Position numbers and translations under genes: made by a program | In this document: piece after piece, positions 46,626 to 55,586 of the stretch | How the letters are laid out: every line of letters starts with the position of its first letter | Position numbering within the stretch: position 1 is the stretch's first letter | The notes under the pieces: model-generated | Database searches by the model: none | What the model was told of the DNA's origin: nothing | The model's input: only the letters and a program-made list of their open reading frames with translations | DNA from: Hoylesella shahii DSM 15611 = JCM 12083 | GTDB taxonomy: Bacteria > Bacteroidota > Bacteroidia > Bacteroidales > Bacteroidaceae | Length of the DNA: 64,000 nucleotides | NCBI RefSeq assembly: GCF_000613445.1 | Contig: NZ_BAIZ01000010.1 | Span: 20,930 to 84,929 of the forward strand | Direction: 5' to 3'

Positions 46626-48623
46626 TTACATCTCCTTGAACTTATATTCTACAAAGGCTTCCATAGCCTCGTAGCAAGCCAATCCCAGTTTGTCATAGAG
46701 TTCAGCAGTACCGCGATTACGGTCTTCCGAGCGTTGCCAGAACAAACGTTCGTCGTTGCCAAGGAATGGTGCACTCTCCATTTGCGATTGGTGTTTGAGG
46801 ATAGAATTGCGTTTAGCGCGCAACTCTTCAGGACTCATAGGCACGCACATTTCGATGTTTTCGATTTCCCATTCGGCCCATGCGCCACGGTACATCCACA
46901 CGCGACAGTCGTCAAGCCACTTTTCTCCAGCCTTCAATTCTTCGTCTATGGCGGCGAAAACGGCGTCGGTACACTTCTTGTGTGTGCCATGTGGGTCGGC
47001 CAAATCGCCTGCAACGTATATTTGGTGTGGCTGAATGCCGTGGATAAACTCGCGAACCACCTTCACATCGGCCTCGCCCATGGGCAGTTTTTCAATCTTA
47101 CCCGACTCGTAGAAAGGCAAGTCGAGGAAGTGAACACGCTGCAAAGGTATATCGTTATACGTAGAAGCGGTTCGCGCTTCACCACGACGGATAAGACCTT
47201 TAATGGTAAGAATGTCGCGCGTATCGCCGATACTGTCTTTCTTCTCTTTGAGGAAGGCCTTTATTTCTTTGTACTTCTCCTTGATAACCGTGTCTGAGTC
47301 GCCACCGAAAATTTGGTTAAAGCCATTGATGAAGTGCATAAAGCGAATCACTTCTTCGTCGCCAACAGCGATGTTACCCGACGTTTGGTAAGCCACATGC
47401 ACCTCATGACCCTGTTCAACCAATCTGCGAAGCGTTCCACCCATAGAGATAACATCGTCGTCGGGGTGAGGCGAGAAGATAATCACACGCTTAGGATAGG
47501 GTGTTGCACGCTCAGGACGATAGGTATCATCGGCATTAGGCTTGCCACCAGGCCATCCTGTGATGGTGTGTTGCAGGTCGTTGAAAATCTTAATATTGGC
47601 ATTATAAGCCGAACCATAAAGCGCCAAGAGTTCGCTTAGGCCATTTTCGTTATAGTCTTTGTTGGTAAGCTTAAGGATAGGTTTACCAGTTAGCTGGCAC
47701 AACCACACCAAAGCCGAACGCACAAGCTTATCTGTCCACTGGCAAGACGTAACCAACCAAGGATGAACAATGCGCGTAAGACGCGATGCAGCAGGCAGGT
47801 CGATAACCACATTTGCATCCTTATGGGTTTGCAAGAACGAAGCGGGAAGCACGTCGGTAACTTTCTCTTCCACGGCACGCTGAATGATATCGGCCTTATC
47901 TTCGCCCCAAGCGGTGAGGAAAATTTTGCGTGCGCTGAGGATGGTGGCTATGCCCATGGTGATTGAACACGGTGGAACAGCCTCTTTAGAACCAAAGCTG
48001 AGCGTCATCTCTTCGCGCGAAACGGCATCGATAAGTATCAAGCGCGAACCCGAAGTAAGCACACTTCCTGGCTCGTTGGTGGCAATATTACCCATTCGGC
48101 CAATACCCAGCAGCATCACATCGATACCGCCCATGTCTACAATGCGTTGCTCGTATTGCTTGCAACTGCTGTTAACCATCTCTTGAGGAACGGTTCCATC
48201 CAGCGTAAACACGTTTTCGGGGGCGATGTTCACATGGTCGAGGAAACGTTCGCGCAGCTGACTAATGCTGCTATGTGGGTTTCCTTCGTTGAGTGGGAAA
48301 TACTCATAGGCATTGAAAACAGCCACACGAGCAAAGCTCAAGCCGTTTTCCTTATGAAGTCTAATGAGTTCTTCGTACACAGGCGTAAGCGAATTGCCCG
48401 TTCCTAAACCCAAAACACAAAGTTTGCCTTGGTCGTTTTTAAACTTAATTTCGGCCTCGATGGCTCGTGCGATATAGGTAGCACCCTCTTCAATCTTTGG
48501 GAAGATGTCGGTATGTATTTTCTCGCAGCGTGTTATTTCAGAGCGTTCGACGGCGGTTTTAGGGTTGTAATATTCTTCGGGGATTTTGTTTAGCACAATC
48601 TCCGAGCTTAGATTAAGTCTCAT
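46626..48623 (-). CDS. NagB-like domain fused to LmbE/PIG-L deacetylase domain
   Basis: 665 residues, intact. Residues about 1-300 resemble glucosamine-6-phosphate deaminase (VLGLGTGNSLTPVYEELIRL; NEPGSVLTSGSRLILIDAVS; SITMGIATILSARKIFLTAW). However, the catalytic motifs are changed: DEY of NagB is YEY (FNAYEYFPL), and DGH is MGN (GIGRMGNIATNEP). Only the Glu of NEP remains. Residues about 375-650 are an LmbE/PIG-L deacetylase with the metal motif FSPHPDDDVISMGGTL and DPHGTHKKC. The protein is usually labelled a deaminase, but the active part is more likely the deacetylase (GlcNAc or its phosphate), with the NagB-like half as a sensor or scaffold; this is inference. It begins 3 bases after nagB. 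Confidence 0.85.
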   Translation of the reverse strand: MRLNLSSEIVLNKIPEEYYNPKTAVERSEITRCEKIHTDIFPKIEEGATYIARAIEAEIKFKNDQGKLCVLGLGTGNSLTPVYEELIRLHKENGLSFARVAVFNAYEYFPLNEGNPHSSISQLRERFLDHVNIAPENVFTLDGTVPQEMVNSSCKQYEQRIVDMGGIDVMLLGIGRMGNIATNEPGSVLTSGSRLILIDAVSREEMTLSFGSKEAVPPCSITMGIATILSARKIFLTAWGEDKADIIQRAVEEKVTDVLPASFLQTHKDANVVIDLPAASRLTRIVHPWLVTSCQWTDKLVRSALVWLCQLTGKPILKLTNKDYNENGLSELLALYGSAYNANIKIFNDLQHTITGWPGGKPNADDTYRPERATPYPKRVIIFSPHPDDDVISMGGTLRRLVEQGHEVHVAYQTSGNIAVGDEEVIRFMHFINGFNQIFGGDSDTVIKEKYKEIKAFLKEKKDSIGDTRDILTIKGLIRRGEARTASTYNDIPLQRVHFLDLPFYESGKIEKLPMGEADVKVVREFIHGIQPHQIYVAGDLADPHGTHKKCTDAVFAAIDEELKAGEKWLDDCRVWMYRGAWAEWEIENIEMCVPMSPEELRAKRNSILKHQSQMESAPFLGNDERLFWQRSEDRNRGTAELYDKLGLACYEAMEAFVEYKFKEM

Positions 48624-48626
48624 TTC

Positions 48627-49411
48627 TTAAGCCCTTTCAATGTCTTTAAAATATTTGTACGTGCCAACTTTCAGTTCGTCGGTGGCTGCTTCATCACAAA
48701 CGATGATAGCATCTTCGTGCATTTGCAGCGCGCTAACGGTTCTCATCTGCGTAACGGGGCCTTCAACGGCGTCGCGCAATGCGCCTGCCTTGCCATGTCC
48801 ATTGATGAGTACCATCACTTGGCGGGCATCCATCACAGTGCCAACACCTACAGTGAGTGAGAAACGAGGAACTTTTTCGAAGTCGTTATCAAAGAAACGC
48901 GAGTTAACCACACGCGTATCGTGGGTTAATGGCATACGTCTTGTGCGTGAAGTGAGCGACGAACCAGGTTCGTTGAAGGCCAAATGGCCGTCTACACTAC
49001 GCCACCGATAAACAAGTCGATGCCTCCTGCGGCCTTAATAGCCTCTTCGTATTGGCGACATTCGGCCTCCCAGTCTTCTGCATTACCATTAAGGATGTGC
49101 ACATTCTCCTTGGGACAATCGATATGGTCGAACAAATTGCGGTACATAAACGAGTGGTAGCTTTCGGGATGTTCAACGGGTAAACCCACATATTCGTCCA
49201 TATTGAACGTTACAACGTTCTTAAACGACACCCTACCCTCTTTGCATGCCTTTACCAAAGCTTGGTACATGCCAATGGGAGTGCCACCAGTTGGCAACCC
49301 TAACACGAACGGACGCTCCTTTGTTGGTGCTGCTTTTTTAATACTTTCAATGACGTGTTCAGCTGCCCAATTGGACAGTCCGTCATAATCTGCCTTTATT
49401 ACTAATCGCAT
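48627..49411 (-). CDS. nagB: Glucosamine-6-phosphate deaminase NagB (one frameshift)
   Basis: Converts glucosamine-6-phosphate to fructose-6-phosphate and ammonia. 261 residues after correction, normal for NagB. The active-site motifs are intact: [13 protein letters not shown], and [17 protein letters not shown] once the frame is joined. [14 protein letters not shown] and [15 protein letters not shown] follow. The break at about 48997 lies inside the GVGxDGH motif; GG for G restores it, and the length divides by three, so a consensus error is far more likely than loss of function. Co-directional with the NagB-like/LmbE gene 3 bases downstream, so both belong to one amino-sugar operon. Confidence 0.95.
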
Positions 49412-49450
49412 GGCTTTTAAATAAATGTTTGTTTAAAAGATTATGAGCTG

Positions 49451-49484
49451 CAAATATACACAAAATAAGCCTAATAAAAGCAAC
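49451..49484 (-). promoter_or_regulatory. Probable nagB promoter
   Basis: The minus strand has TATATTTG at 49458-49451, a match to TAnnTTTG, with only a weak GTTG upstream. It stands 40 bases before the nagB ATG. Confidence 0.5.
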
Positions 49485-49619
49485 TAAATTGAGAGAAAAT
49501 ACAAGTATCTTGTGTTTTTCATCTTTTCTAGGTATATGGCTAGATGATAACTTCTTGCCTTCGAAGGCTCTGTCTCTACCTGCTGGTCTGCCTTCAACTT
49601 ATGCGCTAACAAAAGCAAA

Positions 49620-49696
49620 TGGCGCATCGCTTTCATCGCCTCGAACGTGTTGCCTCATAGCAAACAGGTTCGCTAACAGATGAAAACGATGCGCCA
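49620..49696. ncRNA. Highly structured hairpin, terminator or small RNA
   Basis: An 18-base-pair arm with one bulged position: TGGCGCATCG-c-TTTCATC (49620-49637) against GATGAAAA-CGATGCGCCA (49679-49696). Inside are GAAC/GTTC and TTGC/GCAA stems. It lies downstream of the M48 protease gene (minus strand) and upstream of nagB. No long T-tract. It could be a terminator, a REP-like unit or a structured RNA. Confidence 0.45.
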
Positions 49697-49876
49697 GAGA
49701 AAGGGGTTGCGACTTAACCCTCCGGCATTAACGCGCCACAAACTTTGACTTTGATACCAAATGCACGCACACGATGCGGTGCGCCACCTTATATATATGC
49801 GCCGATAGCACCGTCTTTAGGCTTCTACTTACGACAGTCGCGCAGTGTTACACCTTCAGGATGCATCGCCAGCAAT
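49697..49876. other. Gene-free sequence downstream of the M48 protease
   Basis: No gene, promoter or tRNA recognised. Confidence 0.35.
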
Positions 49877-50887
49877 CTAAAATTGCTCAAGAATAGCAAT
49901 GCGTTTCTCGGTATCGGGGTGTGTGCTAAACAAGCCTTCTACAAACGCAAGCACGCCAAGGTCCATCTCATCAGGATGAACAATGAACAGTTGCGCCACA
50001 TCCTCGCGGTTTACATGGTCTAAACCGGGGTTGCCAGATATTTTTCTTAATGCCGAAGCCAGCGCCAAGGGGTTGCCACACAACTCTGCTCCACCAGCAT
50101 CGGCCATATATTCGCGTTTTCGCGAGATGGCAAACCGTGTGAGCAGGGTGAAGAAATAGGCCACAGCAGCGCACACCACCACAGCAATGAGCACAAGATA
50201 CATGGCCGCCGCGCCACCACCTTTATCTTTCTCGCTGCGGCGCGACTGCATTCCGCTCATCCAAATCATATTGTAAAGTGTGCGAGCAGCCACCATCATC
50301 ACCGTGCTAACAATGCCCACGAACACAATACTGGTGATGAGCAGGCGGGTATCGCGATTGCGAATGTGGGTCAACTCGTGTGCCAACACCCCCGCCAGCT
50401 CGTCGTCGGTGAGCAAATTCAGCATTCCCGTGGTAACCGTAACAGCATAGGTGCGCTTGTTTATACCACTAGCGAAAGCGTTCAGCTGGTTGTCGTCTAC
50501 CACATATATGGCCGGCATGTCCATATTGCAGGCCATACATAGGTTTTCCACGATGTTATACACCCTGGGATTTTCTTTTCTACTTAGCGGACGCGAGCGA
50601 ACTGCAAACTGCACCATGCTTGCATTGGCGAAATAAGCTATAACAAACCATATCGCCACAATGCCAACAACCCATGGGAGCACGTCGAGAAAATAATAAT
50701 TAATGGTGTTTGTGTCTAGCTGATAATGCACTTCGCCAGCTGCATCATAATAGCCGTTGCCGAAATAGTTTATCACAGCCAAGCAAACCCACGTCATGCC
50801 CAGTATGATGGTAGGGAAAAGCAGCAGCAACAACACGCTGAGCATGTTGTTGCGGCTTATCTGTGTTTGCATTCCTACATACTTCAT
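49877..50887 (-). CDS. HtpX-like M48 membrane zinc metalloprotease
   Basis: 336 residues, intact. Two N-terminal membrane helices (MLSVLLLLLFPTIILGMTWV; FLDVLPWVVGIVAIWFVIAYF), catalytic motif LAHELTHIRNRDTRLL (HExxH), two further membrane helices around VFVGIVSTVMMVAART and MYLVLIAVVVCAAVAYFFTL, and the third zinc ligand region AISRKREYMADAGGAEL. The cytoplasmic-facing protease clears damaged membrane proteins in the HtpX family. Placed 21 bases after lemA, an arrangement common in bacteria, which supports joint function in envelope quality control. Confidence 0.93.
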   Translation of the reverse strand: MKYVGMQTQISRNNMLSVLLLLLFPTIILGMTWVCLAVINYFGNGYYDAAGEVHYQLDTNTINYYFLDVLPWVVGIVAIWFVIAYFANASMVQFAVRSRPLSRKENPRVYNIVENLCMACNMDMPAIYVVDDNQLNAFASGINKRTYAVTVTTGMLNLLTDDELAGVLAHELTHIRNRDTRLLITSIVFVGIVSTVMMVAARTLYNMIWMSGMQSRRSEKDKGGGAAAMYLVLIAVVVCAAVAYFFTLLTRFAISRKREYMADAGGAELCGNPLALASALRKISGNPGLDHVNREDVAQLFIVHPDEMDLGVLAFVEGLFSTHPDTEKRIAILEQF

Positions 50888-50908
50888 GTGTACGCAGAGA
50901 TAACAAAA

Positions 50909-51475
50909 TTAGAACTTAACCTCTGGTGCACGTTCTATTTCGGCACGTTGGTCGTTGGGAATTTCAAACATTGGTTCTTTTTGGAAGCCGAACATCTTGG
51001 CAAAAATCACCGAAGGGAAGGTTTGCACGGCATTATTAAGCTCGCGCGTTGCCGAATTAAAGAAGCGACGAACGGCAGCCAGCTTGTTCTCCAAGTCGGC
51101 CAGTTCTTGTTGCAAATGCAAGAAGTTTTCGTTGGCTTTAAGTTCAGGATAAGCCTCTAACGACACCTTTAGGCCCGACAAGGCACTAGTAAGCATGTTT
51201 TCGGCTTCAATTTTATCATTAATCGAAGTGGCTCCCATAGCAGCAGCACGCGCTTCGGTTACACGCTGAAACACATTCTTTTCGTGATCGGCATATCCCT
51301 TCACCGCACCCACTAGTTGCGGAACAAGGTCGTGACGCATTTTTAACTGCACGTCGATGTTGGCAAAAGCGTTCTCGCGATTGTTGCGCAGCTTCACCAG
51401 ATTATTATACAATGCCACGCCCCAGAGAACCAACAGCACGGCCACCACAATAATAACGATTGTTGTTACACTCAT
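50909..51475 (-). CDS. lemA: LemA family protein
   Basis: 188 residues, intact. One N-terminal membrane helix (TTIVIIVVAVLLVLWGVALY), then a long helical coiled-coil domain with the family signature: NNLVKLRNNRENAFANIDVQ, LKMRHDLVPQLVGAVKGYA, ELADLENKLAAVRRFFNSAT and FPSVIFAKMFGFQKEPMFEI. LemA proteins anchor in the membrane and expose the coiled coil; the biochemical role is unsettled. Has its own perfect promoter and forms an operon with the M48 protease gene. Confidence 0.95.
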   Translation of the reverse strand: MSVTTIVIIVVAVLLVLWGVALYNNLVKLRNNRENAFANIDVQLKMRHDLVPQLVGAVKGYADHEKNVFQRVTEARAAAMGATSINDKIEAENMLTSALSGLKVSLEAYPELKANENFLHLQQELADLENKLAAVRRFFNSATRELNNAVQTFPSVIFAKMFGFQKEPMFEIPNDQRAEIERAPEVKF

Positions 51476-51647
51476 TGGATTATTAATTTTAGTGTTAAAG
51501 CGCTATAGCTTGCTAGCATTATTGTCTATGCCACGCGCCCAAATATAAATTCACTCTCTGCAACTTGCACAGCCTTGCACCAACTTTGCTTGCACCAAAC
51601 GGCACTTTAAAGCACGAGCGCTAAGCAAACGCACACATTGCATTATG

Positions 51648-51678
51648 CAAAGATAACGCAAAAACAAGACAACGCAAA
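51648..51678 (-). promoter_or_regulatory. Promoter of the lemA-M48 protease operon
   Basis: The minus strand has TTTG, 19 bases, TATCTTTG: perfect consensus. The start near 51642 gives a leader of about 165 bases before lemA. Confidence 0.8.
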
Positions 51679-51727
51679 ACAAATGGTTGAAATTACGCAA
51701 TCTATTAAGGAATACTCACCCTATTAA

Positions 51728-51842
51728 AGAAAAAGGGAGCAATTCACATTGCTCCCCTTTACAAGGCATTTCAGTTTTCTATGTAGCAGGATTTTTTTGT
51801 CTTAGTTTCAAATGTTTTGGAAATCGGTCGTATTCATTAAAC
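51728..51842 (-). ncRNA. Candidate stand-alone small RNA of about 115 nt
   Basis: A perfect promoter (51848-51879) is followed, about 85 bases after the predicted start, by an intrinsic terminator: GGGAGCAAT/ATTGCTCCC stem (51735-51743 and 51748-51756) with TTTTTCTTT on the minus strand. There is no open frame of note between them. The unit stands apart from lemA, which has its own promoter further left. Known comparison: the Bacteroidales-1 RNA class is described as having exactly this Bacteroidota promoter and terminator layout; whether this is a member cannot be decided here. Confidence 0.7.
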
Positions 51843-51847
51843 GACGG

Positions 51848-51879
51848 CAAAGTTACACATTAATTAAATACTCTGCAAA
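51848..51879 (-). promoter_or_regulatory. Promoter of the candidate small RNA
   Basis: The minus strand has TTTG, 20 bases, TAACTTTG. Start predicted near 51842. Confidence 0.8.
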
Positions 51880-52383
51880 TGTTTCTAAAATAAAATTAAA
51901 TACTTTAGTAAAATATCTTTTATTCTGTTACTTCTTTGCCAAAACAATGCTATCCAACATAAAATCAACAACATAAACAAGATCTTTTTGCCTTAATTGT
52001 TAGTAGCTTATGCACTAATGTTTGACAAAATCATTAACACAATGAGCCTTATTGCTATGTTTTTAAATGTTAATTTAGTTATTTTATTTTACAAACCTCT
52101 GCTTTAAAAATCATCCTTTTAGAGAAACAAACATGTTATAGAGGCATGTTTTTCGCGTTTATCACCGCATTTTTTGTTATTTATTTGTTCACTTGGCAGG
52201 CCAAAAAGTGCAAATCCATAGCATTTAGCATTTCTAGAATGGTTCGAAACGCGTAAAATCGTCTTCGCCTTAAAGCCATTTTTAGAGCATTAATTCGCTT
52301 CCTTTTCGTCATTTCCACCTTTTTTCTAGATAAAACACAGCTAAAAACGGTCACTTTACACCTCTCTTTCGGCTATTAGTAGC
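51880..52383. other. AT-rich gene-free stretch holding a lone TCTAGAATGG motif
   Basis: No gene seen. TCTAGAATGG occurs at 52233-52242, as beside arrays A and B, here followed by TAAAAT without the TGTTTTG part. A second TCTAGA lies near 52325. Confidence 0.45.
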
Positions 52384-52471
52384 ATTTAACCTTGCGTTTT
52401 GCACCACTTAGCACTGCGTTTTGTACGAGATAGCACTGCGTTTTGTAGGAGATAGCATTGCGTTTTGCTGC
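52384..52471 (-). repeat. 22-bp repeat array C
   Basis: Four units start exactly 22 bp apart (52384, 52406, 52428, 52450). Read on the minus strand each has the core AAAACGCA followed by AGG, GTG or ATG. Orientation is opposite to arrays A and B. No spacers. Confidence 0.82.
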
Positions 52472-52721
52472 ATATTGCGCAAAACATGCGCCCCAAAGGC
52501 TGTTAAACTTAAAAAATACGCCCGTATTTTGAACTCAACGCCACTTCGTTCGGAAATAACGCAGCCACAATGTTAAAATCTAGTAGAAATATTTGACATT
52601 ACAAATTGAGCAACAACACGCCTCGTTGCAATCCTTTTGTTTGTGATTTCCCACCCCTCAGCAGCGCGCAATGCCCCATAAACCCGGTTTACACATCCCC
52701 ACGCTATACCCATAATACAGC
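52472..52721. other. Gene-free stretch downstream of array C
   Basis: No gene, tRNA or clear promoter recognised. Confidence 0.35.
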
Positions 52722-52796
52722 AAGGCCATATCGGCACCCTTGAAAGAGCCACCGATATGACCTTGTTATGATGTTAAAGGCTTTTCGAAAAAAGCC
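52722..52796 (-). terminator. Terminator region after the SusCDE operon
   Basis: Two hairpins: AAGG-c-CATATCGG (52722-52734) with CCGATATG-a-CCTT (52752-52764), and GGCTTTT (52779-52785) with AAAAAAGCC (52788-52796), whose minus-strand reading carries the T-run. They begin 12 bases past the SusE stop. Confidence 0.6.
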
Positions 52797-52807
52797 GAAA
52801 CGCCTTG

Positions 52808-53956
52808 TTATTTATATTCGCCCTTACCTGTAGAGAAGTTAAGATAGCAGCGCTTACCAGCTGTAACAGCCACAGGCTTTTGTTCTACGCCGTTGCCACG
52901 ATAAGAGATAGCACCATTGGCATCCACCACAAACTCTGTTCTCCACCAGTCGAAGCCATTAAGCTTCACACACATGCGAACAACGTCACTGGCCACAAAG
53001 GCCGGCGAAACAAAGTTGCCCGAGGCCGTAGTGGGCACAGTAAAGAGGTTTTCGGGTTTGCAATCCCAGTTGCCAATGGTAGGACCTTGCAGGTAAACCT
53101 TAGGTTGTTCGAAGCTAATCGTGCGTTTTTCGCCATCATTGCTTACCACTAGCACATACCATCCTGCCGTTCCCACCTTGATATTGCCACCTTCATCGGA
53201 GACATTAGCCCCTGCATTGTCGGTGATGGTGGTGCCAGCGTAACCGAAATCGTTGCCCCAGGCTGCTTGCGGTGCACACTTAAACTGTTCGTCAGCAGCG
53301 AAATAAATCACAGCCCAGAACGTAGGCGTACCCGTAGCACCCAGTTCAACGGTGCCATAAACAGGCGTTAGGTTCTTCCATTTACTCCATCCATAACCAC
53401 TACCAGTGAGATAGCAGCTATTAATTTTAGGAGCCACCTTTACATAAGTAGGTATGGCCGCGAACTGGATGGTGTTAGAATACACCGTATCAATACCAGG
53501 CAACACAGCCTTAACACGCATATACACAGCCTGAGCCGTGGTAGGGATGGTAGATTCTTTCCAATGCGCCACTTGTTGCAGAGCCAGGGCCAAGTCGAAA
53601 TTGGTAAGCTGCGCCGCATTAGTTACGTAAACAGTTTGAATCTCCTTATAGTCGGCCGAGCCAGCAGCCACAGTGCCTGCATCTTCATCAGCATACGAGG
53701 TGGTGAAATTACCCGTATGCGACACCTCGATGGTGTAGTCCACCTTGGCACGATAGCCAAAATCGGGCTTATCCCATGTAAAAGCGAGATTGGCCGTATC
53801 CTTTAAGTTTAGTTGTGAGCCACCAAACGACGGCGTTTGCATGCTAAACGTGTCGGGCAGCTTGATTGTGGGGTTGTCGTCCCTATCATCCGAACAGGCC
53901 GCCAAGGCACAGATACCAGCAAAGAGCATCACAGATGATTTTATGATTTTCTTCAT
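52808..53956 (-). CDS. SusE-like surface glycan-binding lipoprotein
   Basis: About 382 residues, intact. Lipobox FAGICALAACSDDRDDNP; N-terminal SusE-type Ig-like domain (LNLKDTANLAFTWDKPDFGY; KVDYTIEVSHTGNFTTSY), then two starch-binding-like modules (INSCYLTGSGYGWSKWKNLT; PKVYLQGPTIGNWDCKPENL), ending RCYLNFSTGKGEYK. This layout matches SusE of the starch utilisation system, so a glucan ligand is plausible. ATG 53956 (MKKIIKSS) preferred; ATG 53965 is in frame. 19 bases after the SusD stop. Confidence 0.9.
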   Translation of the reverse strand: MKKIIKSSVMLFAGICALAACSDDRDDNPTIKLPDTFSMQTPSFGGSQLNLKDTANLAFTWDKPDFGYRAKVDYTIEVSHTGNFTTSYADEDAGTVAAGSADYKEIQTVYVTNAAQLTNFDLALALQQVAHWKESTIPTTAQAVYMRVKAVLPGIDTVYSNTIQFAAIPTYVKVAPKINSCYLTGSGYGWSKWKNLTPVYGTVELGATGTPTFWAVIYFAADEQFKCAPQAAWGNDFGYAGTTITDNAGANVSDEGGNIKVGTAGWYVLVVSNDGEKRTISFEQPKVYLQGPTIGNWDCKPENLFTVPTTASGNFVSPAFVASDVVRMCVKLNGFDWWRTEFVVDANGAISYRGNGVEQKPVAVTAGKRCYLNFSTGKGEYK

Positions 53957-53975
53957 TTCTATCATGATAAGTGAG

Positions 53976-55564
53976 TTAATAACCAGGATTTTGCTTAAGG
54001 TTTTTGTTTACAGAGAGGTCGGACGAGGGCAAGGGGAAGAGGTTGCGGTAGCTATCAAAGCTGCGACCGTTGCTGCTCCGCCTTTCCAGGTCCAATTATA
54101 ACTATTGTTTCCGCCATAATATCCATAACGAATAAGGTCGGTGCGGCGTTGTGCTTCGAAATAAAATTCGCGGCTACGCTCGTCCAAGATATCGTTTAGC
54201 GAGAAGCTAGTGCGTGCAGCTGCATGTGCACGTTGGCGCAATTGGTTAAGATAAGCAATGCCTTGAGCGGTGGCATTGCCTCCATTGAGTCGCGCCGTTG
54301 CTTCTGCATAAGCCAAATAAGACTCGGCCACACGGAAGAAGAAGAAATCCGTATCGGCAAAACCCGTATTGGTTACAGCAGAGCCATCGCTCTTAATACC
54401 AGTGAATTTCACAACCGAGTATCCTTTTTTAAAATCGGTTATGTCGTTGGCAGTGGGAATTTCGAGCGTACGGTTTACGGCATAGAACAACGCGCGGTCG
54501 TCGTTAGCAGCAGCCAAGATGGTGGCCGTGTTGCCAGTTGGTGGCGTACCGGTAAAGAATTTCTTAACCAAGTCTTTGCGTGCACGGTTACCTGCCCACG
54601 TACCACTTATACCATTGTCGGGCATATCGGTATTATATGTAGAGGCAATAAGGAAAGTTGTGTTAGCATAAGCTGCAGTGCGGTCGCCCTGTTGTAGCAA
54701 AGGCAGAACCGCTTCTACCGAAGCACCGCTCTCACCATTATCGCCCATAAAGAGCATCTGATAGGCCGAGTAGTTGGCTGTGCCAGCAGTAAAGAGTTTA
54801 TAATCAGAGTTTATCACCTTTTGTGCATACTCGGCAGCTTTTGCCCATTGAGCAGTACCCGTGTAAACCTCGGCATTTAGGTAAAGACGAGTAAGCAACA
54901 TCCATGCTGCGGCCTTATCTGCACGGCCGTATCCAGCATCGGTAGACTTCTTTGCCTTGGGTTCGGCTAAGAGAGTTTCCACCTCTAGGAGTTCTTTTTC
55001 TAGCCATTCGTAAACTTCTTTTCGTGTGTGTTGCACAGGTTTTTCGGTGCTAACGGTCAGGGGCAAACCAATGTTTCCGAAGGCATCCATAGCCAAATAA
55101 AATTGCAAGGCGCGAATAAAACGCACCTCGGCCGTACGTGTTGCATCAACACCCGAGGCCACATCGAGATAGTGATTGCACACCGAAATACCCAAATAAA
55201 GACGGTTATAGAGCAATGCAAGGAAGGCATTGCTGGATCCTTGCTCGTTGGTGTTCATCGTTGCCACGCCAGGGTCGCCCCATCGGCAAATGGCTTCGTC
55301 GGTGGTAAGCTCGTTAGAATTGAACAATTGGCGTAGAAGTCCTGTTGTTCCGTTGTCTTCTGCGCTTACAATAGAAGATCCAGGACCATCCAAGCCCTCG
55401 ATAGCCAAGTTGGCATAACATTGATTAAACAATGCCACGGGGTCGAGTTCGGTTCGCTTATTGGGGTCGATGGGCGTAACATCTAGGTCGCCTATGCACG
55501 AAGAAAGTCCCACCGAGAGCAGCATTGCGGCTGCAGGAAGGATATGTTTGATATATCGTTTCAT
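53976..55564 (-). CDS. SusD-like starch/glucan-binding lipoprotein (one frameshift)
   Basis: RagB/SusD family, 529 residues after correction. Lipobox LLSVGLSSCIGDLDVTPIDP; helices VRFIRALQFYLAMDAFGNIG and KAAAWMLLTRLYLNAEVYTG; C-terminus ILDERSREFYFEAQRRTDLI, RYGYYGGNNSYNWTWKGGAA. At about 54068 GG for GGG throws the frame; the corrected reading continues SFDSYRNLFPLPSSDLSVNK and ends NLKQNPGY at 53976, the standard SusD ending. Middle gene of SusC-SusD-SusE. Confidence 0.95.
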
Positions 55565-55586
55565 TGTAAATTCTCTTAGTTGATTG

